DNA of 64,000 nt, taken from NCBI GenBank assembly GCA_018257865.1, contig JAEUBA010000009.1:434001-498000 (forward strand), read 5' to 3'. The position numbers and the translations under genes were made by a program. The notes under the pieces were generated by a model. The model did no database searches. It saw only the letters and a program-made list of their open reading frames with translations, and was not told where the DNA came from. Position 1 is the first letter of the stretch. Every line of letters starts with the position of its first letter. The stretch comes from Stereocaulon alpinum (taxonomy: Eukaryota > Ascomycota > Lecanoromycetes > Lecanorales > Stereocaulaceae). Of this stretch, positions 21,601-29,947 are shown one piece after another.

Positions 21601-23659
21601 GCATGAGCATGAGCTCCAGATATTAAGCATGAAACACCAGCAAGAGCTTACAGATCTTCACGATGTACATGAAAAGAGACATGAAGATGCAGCTACGGGA
21701 CACGAACAAGAGCTCAGGTCTGTTGCTGAGAAACATCAACGTGGCCTCGATGAAGCGAATGTAAAGCACGAAGAGCTCAGAGCTGCAACCCAGAGGTACC
21801 ATCAGGACTTACAAGACGCACTAGCAAAGCACGAGGTTGAGGGAAAGGAGGCTACTGCGAAATATGACCACCTCCGGGAAGAAACCGATCAATATCAGCA
21901 AGAGCTTGTGGCCATTGCTCAAAGGCATGATAGGGAGGTTCAGAATATGACATCTGCTCAAGAGCAGAAGCTGGAAGAAGCGAACTCTGGATATGAAAAG
22001 CTCAGGATCGAAGCGGAAGAACGAGATAGAGACCTTCATGACAAGGTTTTGTTATACGAGAAGTCGATTGCCGAGGAAATTCGAAAGCAAGCGGCACTTA
22101 GAGATGCAGCCACGAAGTACGAGCAAGAGATAGATTATCTTCGTGGCGAATGTAAAGAAGCAGTCGCTCAGATAGAGAGTCTACAAGGCTCACTGAAGGC
22201 GAAGGACTTGGAGCGAAGCCAAGCTGAAGCTGAGGCAGCCCTAAGATCTCAGCAGGAACTTCAGAACCTCGCAGCAAGACATGTGGAGGAAGCCAAGCAC
22301 TTACGCGCCGACTATGAAGGCGCAGCTGCGGAGATAGATGCACTTAGGAGTATGCTAGAAGAGAAGGACCATGAGTTGACCGAAAGTAAAGAAACCGCTG
22401 CCCAGAAACTTCGGCAAGATCTACAAGAGCTGAGCACAAGCAAAGAGCAAGAGGCCAGGCAACTGCGTCATGATTTGGAGACGGCAGCTGGAGAAGTCGC
22501 TTCACTTGAACATCGGCTCAAGGATCTAGAGCGGCAACGAAGCAACCCCATGAACAATAAAGAGGTGGACGCTTTTGGCATTGCTCTCTACCTACTGAAT
22601 CACAAATTCGACAATCTTACCCCCAGATCTCAGGCTTCGATTGACCTCCTGAGCCAGGAGATACCTCCCGCCATCGACGAAGACGAGGACGAGGCCGAAG
22701 CGGTCAAGTCAATCTCCTCCACCTTCAGATCTCGGCTTCTGGAAGGTGGTATCGATTTGAATGAGCCGATCAAGACCGACAGCTTTCTCGCATTCCTAAG
22801 CTGCTTAGTCAAGATGCGTTACATCGAGCGTGATAGATCGGTCGAAGAGGTCGAAATTCTGACCAGGACCTTGGAAGAGATGAACGTCCAGAAATCTCAA
22901 ATGACTGAGGAGCTCAAGAACTTGAGTGAAAGCAGAGAAGCAATCGAACTCGAACGCCAGGAAGCCACTAAGCAAATTACCTCGCTGAAAGCCAAGTCGG
23001 AGCTCGCCGAGACACAAAGCGAAGAGAAAGAGGGCGAAATAGCTGCCTTACGAAACAATCTCAAGGAGCTCCAATTCTACATAGACAACTCCTCAGCAAA
23101 CATGGACCACGAGCGGAACGAAGCAGCCGTGGAAATTGCTCTTTTGAAAGATAAGCTCGAGCTCGCCAAAATGCAAAGGCAGGTCGATAACGACGACGCT
23201 GATCACGAGCGAAAAGAAGTCTTCGTGGAACTTAATCTCCTAAAACACAAGCTCGAACTTGCCGAATTGCAAAGCCGAGAGGCCAGTGAGGAAGTAGAGC
23301 GAACAAAGAAGGAAACAGCCGTGGATGTCGCTTTGCTGAAAGATAAGCTTGAGCTCGCCATAATACACTCTAGGGAAGATGAAGGCGTTATTGCTGCTCT
23401 GCGGAAAGAAGTCGAGAGACTGCAAGTACAATTGGCAGTCGCTCCAAACCATGGACCTTATACAGCTCATCAATTACGCGAGGAGTTGTCGATGCTGGGA
23501 AGGCATCATGATGCTAATTTAGCCGACGTTATGGCTATTAGGGCGAACTTGAGGGCCGAAAGCGAAAAGAGGGAGGAGGAGTGGCGACGGAGGGCAGCGA
23601 CGATGCAGAAGTTTGTGGGTGAGTTGAAGGACGTTGGGTCGGAGATTGCGGTGCAGTGA
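18614..23659 (+). CDS. giant coiled-coil protein, 1681 residues, intronless
   Basis: The basic, Pro/Ser/Thr-rich N-terminus (residues 1-270) is probably disordered and holds repeated TP motifs. The rest is almost entirely heptad-rich coiled coil. Block A (about 19690-20840) has eleven tandem units of ~35-38 residues built on S-K-x-E-E-I-x-x-L-S...L-x-x-K-L. Block B (about 21115-21980) has shorter repeats with a K-H-x-Q-E-L core. A short non-coil globular segment follows (residues ~1315-1400: FGIALYLLNHKFDNL, FLAFLSCLVKMRYIE). Block C (about 23130-23370) repeats LLKDKLELA. Such architecture fits a structural or tethering protein (septal, spindle-pole, Golgi or cytoskeletal), but no specific family signature is recognised. 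No transmembrane segment or motor domain is present. Confidence 0.8.
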   Translation: MWSHTIGSSKTKAPPPARPAAKAPTSPAKPLPKPPKDDSPSQSFDADGFSKTSRVHASRKPVTVAKAPVLGRTTSTRSERQPADAKDATRPGLEHRGSRVGPPAPSRAGADTPVRGMRTSTPTIPASKTSRTGAATPVRGTRPATPTSSTFRTPRVGTSAQTHPRLRQSNSTVDSKRRTSAATPQPTKRPLVSKCAKQDLPIREENKAEKEDGDEKNEQGRDSSVAETDAISEPDYVDVNIPSSPDRNMNEEHSATNGALSEPRRQETDDSQLTAAKEEAEPEAREELNREIALRNETIRKLRREIGFLQTAHERKVEKIEAASSEQMKALTSELDSVRETLVDLDDEHRSTVESHKKILRSKNEEIEKISSDALELQGKLRAVDKAVKESGDKDEEWKGSKEEEILRLSRLNEELEEKLRVAGEHKEEDEHLKEELVRSKDEEIEKLLGSTQELNDKLKAAEEAKLQEAEDINHTIRSKDDEIDRLSHATQDLQEKLDDMEVASERDHNLTQSKEEDIQRLSQINRKLEGKLKATGSSSGRDLDLVEPKMEEIERLSQKNRDLEQKLKAVKSTTEKNEESFRSKAEDVRSLSGIAEDLQAQLKAADSGQCELHELVKSKDQEIQRLWQASQDLEEKLKEAVSAGVEHEQFLNSQDEETRRLSQANQHFERKLKTMELAHEEHARLMKSKDEQISKISETAEKLQAELEATQLSQADHEKLVESKDDELQKTSSTVLDLQEKLNAFDKVKEQAVDHSVRSLRDEFRDLQTKHKRKIEEVEAAATARVEAVQRDFDDLLKSRDEEIKDMSELVKDVEEKVETARESQRQENSKAIMEHKQELLNKASRQEQQLREVAQKHAQELREATETHKQELGSVQEDCQELQDKAAELKHKLQETTNMHEQEIESLRAYHQDVVKKHEQERQDATAKHEIERRSVNEEHATQFLDAVTRHEQDLKDATAKHVLEMQNLSMKHRDELAAPSSQQERALEEAIAKHEHELQILSMKHQQELTDLHDVHEKRHEDAATGHEQELRSVAEKHQRGLDEANVKHEELRAATQRYHQDLQDALAKHEVEGKEATAKYDHLREETDQYQQELVAIAQRHDREVQNMTSAQEQKLEEANSGYEKLRIEAEERDRDLHDKVLLYEKSIAEEIRKQAALRDAATKYEQEIDYLRGECKEAVAQIESLQGSLKAKDLERSQAEAEAALRSQQELQNLAARHVEEAKHLRADYEGAAAEIDALRSMLEEKDHELTESKETAAQKLRQDLQELSTSKEQEARQLRHDLETAAGEVASLEHRLKDLERQRSNPMNNKEVDAFGIALYLLNHKFDNLTPRSQASIDLLSQEIPPAIDEDEDEAEAVKSISSTFRSRLLEGGIDLNEPIKTDSFLAFLSCLVKMRYIERDRSVEEVEILTRTLEEMNVQKSQMTEELKNLSESREAIELERQEATKQITSLKAKSELAETQSEEKEGEIAALRNNLKELQFYIDNSSANMDHERNEAAVEIALLKDKLELAKMQRQVDNDDADHERKEVFVELNLLKHKLELAELQSREASEEVERTKKETAVDVALLKDKLELAIIHSREDEGVIAALRKEVERLQVQLAVAPNHGPYTAHQLREELSMLGRHHDANLADVMAIRANLRAESEKREEEWRRRAATMQKFVGELKDVGSEIAVQ
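19690..20840 (+). repeat. eleven tandem ~110-nt coding repeats
   Basis: Successive units of the coiled-coil gene share an S-K-D-E-E-I-x-R-L-S core and an L-E-E-K-L core about ten residues later. Eleven copies follow one another with spacing of roughly 35-38 codons. DNA identity between units is modest, so this is an old duplication rather than a young minisatellite. End coordinates are approximate. Confidence 0.8.
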
Positions 23660-24213
23660 AGATGTTGAGGTTTGTTCGTGATGATTGGACACGGTGACGA
23701 GCCATCTTTCGCGTGTTAATCACCTCAGCGTCATGCGGATACCCTCTTGTTGATATGATTCTATGCTCATGATCTACGTTTACAATAATATCATGCAACA
23801 AATGCATCGCGAGTCGTTACTTATGTTTCATCTCATATTCTATGCGGTAATTGCTCTAGCCCACCCAAACCGGTGGTGTATGGTATAAGCTGGGCCAGGG
23901 AAGTAAGTTCCTTCAACCCACTGACATGATTTCAGGTAATCGTCAATCAAACCTGTATGATCAACAAGGCAATTGCTAAGTAAGGATCTTCAGACTTTGG
24001 CTGGCTCGGCGGCTGGGTGCTGACGCAGCTGCCGCCGAACCTTGAAATGCTTGCATTCGCAAACCGGATCTTTGAGCCAATGCGCAATCTGCAGGCCGTT
24101 GGTGCCGGCCCTTGGAGCCCCTCGTGTGGGGGCTCTTAAAGACGATGCTGAACCTCCTGTTGTCTACTTCTGCTTTGCGCGTCCATTGATCCCAGCCGAG
24201 TGTATATACATAA
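23660..24213. other. intergenic upstream of the CaaX protein gene
   Basis: Contains the 3' flank of the coiled-coil gene and upstream DNA of the short CaaX gene. No coding frame is supported. Confidence 0.5.
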
Positions 24214-24220
24214 TATATAA
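24214..24220 (+). promoter_or_regulatory. TATA box of the CaaX protein gene
   Basis: A perfect TATATAA lies 137 bp before the start codon. A C/T-rich tract (about 24245-24259) and then a 59-nt GT-AG intron in the 5' leader (24263-24321, GTGAGT...ACAG) follow before the ATG at 24351. Consensus TATA boxes and leader introns are frequent in strongly expressed fungal genes. Confidence 0.6.
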
Positions 24221-24350
24221 AGCGCCGTACCTAACGATTCTTACTCGCTTTTTTTTTCCAAAGTGAGTCCTGGTGATAGTCTCAATGCCTTGATTGATGT
24301 CATTAATTTACGACCATACAGCTAGCATTCTTCGAGCCCTAACCAGCACT

Positions 24351-24524
24351 ATGGGTTCCCAATTCATCTCCGCCCCACTCAACTTCGTCCTCCCAGGCTC
24401 TGCCACGAGCTCCGTCCTCAAACCTGCGGGAACGGCTCCGGGCAAAACGAAGTGCCTTGACTGCGAAATTGGGGACTGCGACGTCTGCTGCTGCGCTATC
24501 CCGATTCCTTGCGTTGTCATGTAA
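24351..24524 (+). CDS. 57-residue cysteine-rich protein with C-terminal CaaX box
   Basis: A small protein whose C-terminal third is cysteine-dense (KCLDCEIGDCDVCCCAIP) and which ends in CVVM, a canonical CaaX farnesylation motif (Cys, two aliphatics, Met). Mature product would be expected at a membrane: a farnesyl group on the last Cys, with neighbouring Cys residues open to S-acylation. Codons strongly favour C-ending forms, and the gene has a perfect TATA box and a leader intron, all consistent with high expression. CVVM-type ends also occur in lipopeptide mating-pheromone precursors of ascomycetes, but those are usually shorter and not Cys-rich, so this is more likely a membrane-anchored small protein. 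The start is the first ATG after the leader intron. No family is recognised. Confidence 0.65.
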   Translation: MGSQFISAPLNFVLPGSATSSVLKPAGTAPGKTKCLDCEIGDCDVCCCAIPIPCVVM

Positions 24525-24777
24525 ATACATTAGTCGTCAGATCGGCTAGCAGTGGAAAGGAACACTTAGGATATGATGTATTCAGGCATGAGAGCTGCTG
24601 GTTTTGTCTATAATGATATACGACGAGGAACTATATAGGAAGCATCCGACAAGATTTTACTTGGACATACATAGCTTCTTTGACGAGGGTTCCTTCTGTT
24701 CCGAACGCTGATACGAGGATACTTCAATTGTTCGTTAACACATCGAATCGTCATATTGACTTCCACATCATACATCT

Positions 24778-25485
24778 CTATGTCCGCCCCACCTCCCTCT
24801 CCAGCACCTCCCAAACCCTCTTCTCCCTCCTCTCATTAACCCCCCTCCTCTTCTCCCCCTCACTCTCCACCTCACCAGTCCTCCCATTCATGTCCCCTCC
24901 CTCACCACCCCTCCCCAACCCCTCCACAACCTCCCTCGCCCTCCCCACACTCTCCCTCACAGCCTCCGTCTCCGCCCTAATCGTCCTAACCTGCTCCTCC
25001 ATCATCAATATTAACGTTTCCCGCGCCTGATGCGGCCTATACGCATTAAGCACCTTGAACACATCCTGGAACGTCTCCTGCAGATGTTCCCAAACGGGCG
25101 GATACGCGCCTGGATCCGTAGCCAGCGTATGCGTGAGCGAGAGGAACGTAAAGAGAAGCTCGTGCGTTAGCGCTTTTAGGCGCGTAGGTGTGGGTGTGAG
25201 GGTGTCCTCGTCTGAGGGTGTGGGGTTCATGTTGTGGATTGTGCCGAAGGAGCGATATTGGCCATTGGGTGGTAGGGGTGGGGGAATCAGGTTGCGGAGT
25301 TCGGGGGGAAGGGAGGTGAGATCTGGGATTGGTGTTGAAGGGGGAAAGGTGCCGGTTGAGGATTGGCTGTGGGGGGCGGATTGCTGGGCGAGCTGCGCGA
25401 GATTTTGGGGCGTGAAGGATTTGTAGAAGGGGGGTGGGGCTGGGAAGGCGGCGCTGATGGCGGTGGGTTGGGGTTGCTCGGCCAT
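24778..25485 (-). CDS. med7: Mediator complex subunit 7
   Basis: Med7, middle module of the RNA polymerase II Mediator. Single exon, 235 residues. Family hallmarks are the N-terminal SAAFPAPPPFYKSFTP, the LPPELRNLIPPPLPPNGQYRSFG segment (~residues 60-82), LKALTHELLFTFLSLTHTLA and the VLNAYRPHQARETLILMMEEQV helix (~145-170). The C-terminal part is charged coiled coil where Med7 pairs with Med21 in known structures. The stop is at 24778-24780, 253 bp from the convergent CaaX gene. It is divergent from the PAP2 gene with a 293-bp shared upstream region. Confidence 0.93.
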   Translation of the reverse strand: MAEQPQPTAISAAFPAPPPFYKSFTPQNLAQLAQQSAPHSQSSTGTFPPSTPIPDLTSLPPELRNLIPPPLPPNGQYRSFGTIHNMNPTPSDEDTLTPTPTRLKALTHELLFTFLSLTHTLATDPGAYPPVWEHLQETFQDVFKVLNAYRPHQARETLILMMEEQVRTIRAETEAVRESVGRAREVVEGLGRGGEGGDMNGRTGEVESEGEKRRGVNERREKRVWEVLEREVGRT

Positions 25486-25778
25486 GGCTGTGGAGAAGGA
25501 GCTGTAGGAGCAGCAGCAGCAGCAGCGATCAAGTGCTCATGCAAAGATAGTGTTGGCGAAGTAATTGTAAGGCGCAAGGGGCGTATATCGAAATCCGGGG
25601 TAAACAGGCTATCCTGTAGGAGCGGAGCGGATCTTCGTCACAGGGCGTCTATTCTCCGCAATACGTAGTCACCTATTATTTCTCAAATCGCATCCTTGAT
25701 TGCCATGTTAGTCCTACTCAAACTTGCGAGCTGCAAGATCGCAGACAAACCTCTGCAATAGTCCACACTACCAATACC

Positions 25779-26981
25779 ATGCCGACACCCCGTCAGAGGC
25801 CGCCTGCGAAAAGGGGCATCGAACAAGATGCTAGCATCGTAGCAACCGTTTCCGGGTTCATGCAGGTATTTACCCAGTCTGACTTTAGTATACGTTTCAC
25901 TAATCTTTTGCAGCGGTCTTATGCGGCTGATTACGCTGGATTCGCCCTTCTCCTCCTTGCCTATATAATTGTGAGTCCCAGCTAGCTCGACGTTGACTTC
26001 AGCTGCTGACGCCTTTCGAGATCCAAATGACTGTCGAGCCTTTCCATCGCATGTTCTCGCTCGATAATATCTCTATACAGTACCCTCACGCGGAGGTGGA
26101 GCGTGTCCCCGTTAGTATGCGGCCCTAGATTTTCTGCAATAGCAAAATGAGCTGATTGGCGCACACAGTATGGAATATTGGCTACGCTGTCGTCATACCG
26201 CTATGCGTATTCATCCTGTGGGCTATTATATTTCAGCCCAGTTTTCATAAGATCAACGTCACAATCCTTGGGTTCGCTATCAGTGTTATGCTTGCGACTT
26301 GTCTGACGGACATCGTGAAGAACTCGGTAGGACGGCCGAGACCCGATCTTATCGCTCGTTGCAAACCGAAGGAGGGTACTTCTGAGCATTCCCTGGTCAC
26401 CATTCAGGTTTGCACTGAGACGAACCATCACACACTACATGATGGCTGGAGGAGCTATCCTAGTGGTCATAGCAGTCTGTCGTTCAGTGGACTGGGGTTT
26501 CTTGCCCTGTGTGTACTTCTTGAGCGCTTGCCCTCGGCTTCCGTCTAACGTGAACAGATTTCTCGCCGGCCAAATGCATGTCTTTCGACCTCGTACGGAC
26601 CTAGCCAGAGTCCTACTAGCCCTCGCGCCCCTAGTCGGTGCGGCCCTGATCGCAATATCACGATTGGAGGACTACCGGCATGATGTCTACGACGTTACGA
26701 CAGGATCTATCCTGGGTATGCTTGTTGCATACTTCTCGTATCGAAGATACTATCCCGGATTGAAGTCACGTCAGTGCGATACACCGTATCCCAGTCGTGC
26801 AGAGTGGGCTTCCGCTAATGGATATGGGAAGCTGAGGGATGAAGAGGCACCAACGGATAGCTCTGGTAGCTATTCCGTGGATGACATGGAGCATGGTGCA
26901 GAGCATGTACCTTTACGTGGACCGAGTAGAGATCGAGATCGAGATCGAGTAAGGCTTGCTGGAAGTAGTAGCGAGTCATAG
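25779..26981 (+). CDS. PAP2-family lipid phosphate phosphatase (Dpp1/Lpp1-like)
   Basis: Integral-membrane phosphatase that dephosphorylates phosphatidate, diacylglycerol pyrophosphate and related lipids. Five exons: 25779-25865, 25914-25970, 26021-26114, 26169-26508 and 26558-26981; introns 48-54 nt; 333 residues. The splices rebuild RSYAADYAGF-TM1, IQMTVEPFHRMFSLDN, and the three catalytic motifs: KNSVGRPRPD (motif 1), SYPSGHSS (motif 2) and SRLEDYRHDVYD (motif 3). About six transmembrane segments are visible. The C-terminal tail is hydrophilic, acidic then Arg/Asp-rich (a short RDRDRDR run from a GATCGA repeat). For intron 2, the AG at 26020 is used because the earlier AG would give a 32-nt intron. 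Confidence 0.9.
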
Positions 26982-27790
26982 TATTGAATACGAACCTCAC
27001 ATCCTTCACCACATATATTTGGATAAAAAATACTTGTGCTGATCGGTTCCATTCACTTGTAGGGCGCTTCATCTGGACACGAGATCATCTTCTTGTGAAT
27101 GTATGTTGGTCGATTAAAGTGAGGCCCCCTTCGGGGGATAGCCCGCAGCGTCGCAACACGAAATCGGCACCCTGGTCTGCAATCGGTGTTACTGCATTTG
27201 AGCTCTATGACGGTCCTATTCACGATGTGAGTCTTGAATCGCCCATGCTTGAGTAGTCAGAGGCTAGATATATAAATACTCGGTATTTTCCTGAGTGAAC
27301 GGAAACTTGCCTCTCCTTCTCACCATCCTCCATCATCTGATAGCTTGTATCTTTGATCCAGCTCGAACAAACCCTCTCAATTATGATCATGTGGGGGAGA
27401 GGATCGAGGAGCGTTGAACCTAAAAGCTGGTTACCTTCGTGTTCAGCTTCTTCTTATGCGAATGAGGACTCGTCTCTTACATTCAGCCTCCCTTATTATC
27501 TGACAATTCGTACCTTGAACTCAGCAGGATCAACGCCTTTCTAAGTACTATCATGTGGGGAACGGGATCCATGGGTGTTGAACCTGAAGTAGAGATGGAG
27601 ATCATAAGAGCTATTGCTATCATCCTTGGCTATACTCACCGGACAGTGGTGATGATGGCACTAACAGATTTCATTTGGTTAACACGTGCGAATCCGCACA
27701 ATGCAGCCAACCTTACTGTGTTCAGTATTGTATCCTATACAGCCTGGGCTGCAACATCCTATACAACCGGCACGTCTACAGCCTTGTGAC
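26982..27790. other. intergenic upstream of the alpha/beta hydrolase
   Basis: No supported gene. It contains two imperfect 39-nt copies (27386-27424 and 27550-27588, 31 of 39 bases the same), each beginning ATCATGTGGGG. A 78-codon frame from the second copy (27553-27789) ends just before the hydrolase start and could be an upstream ORF; it has no recognisable domain. Confidence 0.45.
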
Positions 27791-28633
27791 ATGAATACTT
27801 CGCAGACATCCCAATCGTCAGCTTCACAGCTGCAGACACAGCCTCCCAACATAACACCTACAAACGAGACTGGCAGACTCGCCCACCCACCGAACACCAA
27901 GCCAACAGCAGCAGCCAACAAGAAGCCTTGTGATGTCAAGCGAGTATCATTCAAAGTCTTCGACAATAAAACTGGCCCGGCTAAAGCATGGATCCACATC
28001 CCACAGAACCACGCTTCAGAACACACAGAGAGCGACGACAAGACTGCAGTGATACTGCTGTCCGGAGCACCAGGAGGCATGACGGGACCCTCTGAAATGT
28101 GGCCATCGCTAGCAAACAGAGTCGCAAACTCAGACAACGGCATACCAGTACTACGCCTGAACTACCGCTACACTGCACAGATAAAGTATTGCATAGCAGA
28201 CGTCAAAACAGCCATGAAGTGCCTCGAAGACAAATACAGCATCACTCACTTCATCCTCGTCGGCTGGTCCTTCGGCGGTGCGCTCGTCTCAGCAATGGGT
28301 GGTAGCGATGAGAGGGTGATTGCGTGTGCGATGGCAGCTAGCCAAAAGGCTGGGACGGAGGGAGTTCAGAGGATGGCGCCGAGGCCGTTGCTGTTGGTGC
28401 ATGGGACGAGTGATCAGACGATGAGGTATTCGGCGTCGCAGGAGTTGTTTGAGGAGTATGGAAAGGAGGGGGAGAGGGAGTTGAAGTTGATCGATGGGGA
28501 GGATCATGAGTTTAGTCGGTATACGGGGGAGGTTGAAGAGATGCTTTGCACGTTTATTATGAAGCATGCGAGTGGAGAGGTGGAAACTGATGAGGAGGAT
28601 GGAGGTGTTAAGTTGCCTGAGGAGTGTGAGTAG
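27791..28633 (+). CDS. alpha/beta hydrolase
   Basis: A 280-residue serine hydrolase of the alpha/beta fold. The start is the ATG at 27791, after which a Ser/Thr/Gln/Pro-rich segment of ~50 residues precedes the fold; an in-frame ATG at 27701 would add 30 residues. Visible features are the strand and oxyanion region (TAVILLSGAPGGMTG), the nucleophile elbow GWSFGG (Ser ~167), the acid in LLVHGTSDQTM and the His in GEDHEFSR. The layout resembles dienelactone-hydrolase-like or KANL3/Tex30-like enzymes; the substrate is unknown. No signal peptide, so probably cytosolic. No intron is needed. Confidence 0.75.
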   Translation: MNTSQTSQSSASQLQTQPPNITPTNETGRLAHPPNTKPTAAANKKPCDVKRVSFKVFDNKTGPAKAWIHIPQNHASEHTESDDKTAVILLSGAPGGMTGPSEMWPSLANRVANSDNGIPVLRLNYRYTAQIKYCIADVKTAMKCLEDKYSITHFILVGWSFGGALVSAMGGSDERVIACAMAASQKAGTEGVQRMAPRPLLLVHGTSDQTMRYSASQELFEEYGKEGERELKLIDGEDHEFSRYTGEVEEMLCTFIMKHASGEVETDEEDGGVKLPEECE

Positions 28634-29947
28634 GCGAAGAGGAAGGAGAGTGTGGAATGATTTCAATGTTGGAAGCCTTGACTTCAAGTCTAAGTGTCCG
28701 TATAATTTGAGCATGCAATTGATCAACGGTTGGGGTGCATGGAATCAAAGCATGCCGGTGTTGAGGTGTCGTGAAAAGTAATTGAGCTTGGTGCTTGGAA
28801 AACAGAGTTCAACGCTTTCAAACAATGTACCTGCTGAGCTTTATACTATCAGCCTCGTACCGGTGTCCTAAGTCTATGTTGCCCATCCTTTGCTGCACCC
28901 TCCGAGATATTCTACGCTCTCGAATTCTAGCCAAGCGCATCTGTTGGTCAGCTTAGCTTGTGCTGAGGACCTCGGTCCTGGGGGTTCTTATGGGCTCCAT
29001 TGCTGGGTAGTCTATCCTCCTGCTATGCGATTAGACACTGAAATGACGAAATTCCGGCCGCACTATGAGGTAGACTTACAACTTTCCTTTTTGACCATCT
29101 TTAACGCTAATGCATCTAGATCTCTTAAATCAGCAAGAGCTATCAAGTCGCTGCTGAGCAATCACTCAGGTCAAGATGCTTCCGAGTCGGCCGCATCCAC
29201 AACAACGCATTTGACGTTCACAACGTAGCTGGTCGATCTTTTCATTCCTAGTCTTACTCTCTTACCTCATCGGTCCCATCACGGTCAAGTTCAAATGGCC
29301 ACGTCAACAATCTCGGAACAAGGCTGCCACACTGACAGCCCAAAGGCCAGGATCCGCAATGCGATAACGCGGAGCGAACGTCGCATTGGGCCCTATGTCT
29401 CCACCCTACATGGGTGTTGTAGGCTTGGACAATGTACGGAACTTATATCCTCCTATCATCGATGACTATGATAGGGATCATTCAACAGAACGTGGCTGAG
29501 CATGCGTGGAACTTTTTGTCCAGCCATTTCAATGGCTAGCGAAGCGAGCTTTTGCCGGCCACACTTGTCTGAATCCGGTCAAGGTCATGCATGGAACTTC
29601 TCTCCACCAATCATTTTGACGCTGACTAGAGAAGGGGTATTGTTCATGCACACCGAGCTCTCCTAGAGGTCGCCCTAAAGCGCCATTTCCGTGACTTTGC
29701 TTGGACACTAGCGGTGTTCTTAGGCTTTCAATTCTCAGAGCCCGGCGCCATGCCTGTCCGTGTGGAACATAAGAATGGCTCGATTCGCTTTGCAAATTCC
29801 CTGTTTAACTTCTTACCTGCAATTGAGCATTGGATAATTGTACTGGGCCTTCGCCGGCTACTTAGTTTATCTTGATAATTCCTCGGACTCTCACAAATCT
29901 CTCCATCAACATTGTATTTCAATCAACTCGGTCGCCTTTACCTGTTC
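28634..29947. other. 1.3-kb intergenic stretch
   Basis: Short overlapping frames on both strands (for example 28890-29228 plus and 29529-29922 minus) show no protein-like pattern, domain or consistent splicing. No terminal inverted repeats were found by eye. I see nothing I can name. Confidence 0.45.

Noticed and set aside
24308..24530. Minus-strand frames opposite the CaaX gene
   Set aside because: Antisense shadows; the plus-strand reading has TATA box, leader intron and biased codons.
25971..26002. 32-nt version of intron 2 in the PAP2 gene
   Set aside because: Too short for splicing, whereas the 50-nt version ending at 26020 has a CTGAC branch site and gives the family sequence.
28890..29922. 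Several short frames on both strands
   Set aside because: None has a credible protein pattern; there are no inverted or long direct repeats to suggest a transposon.
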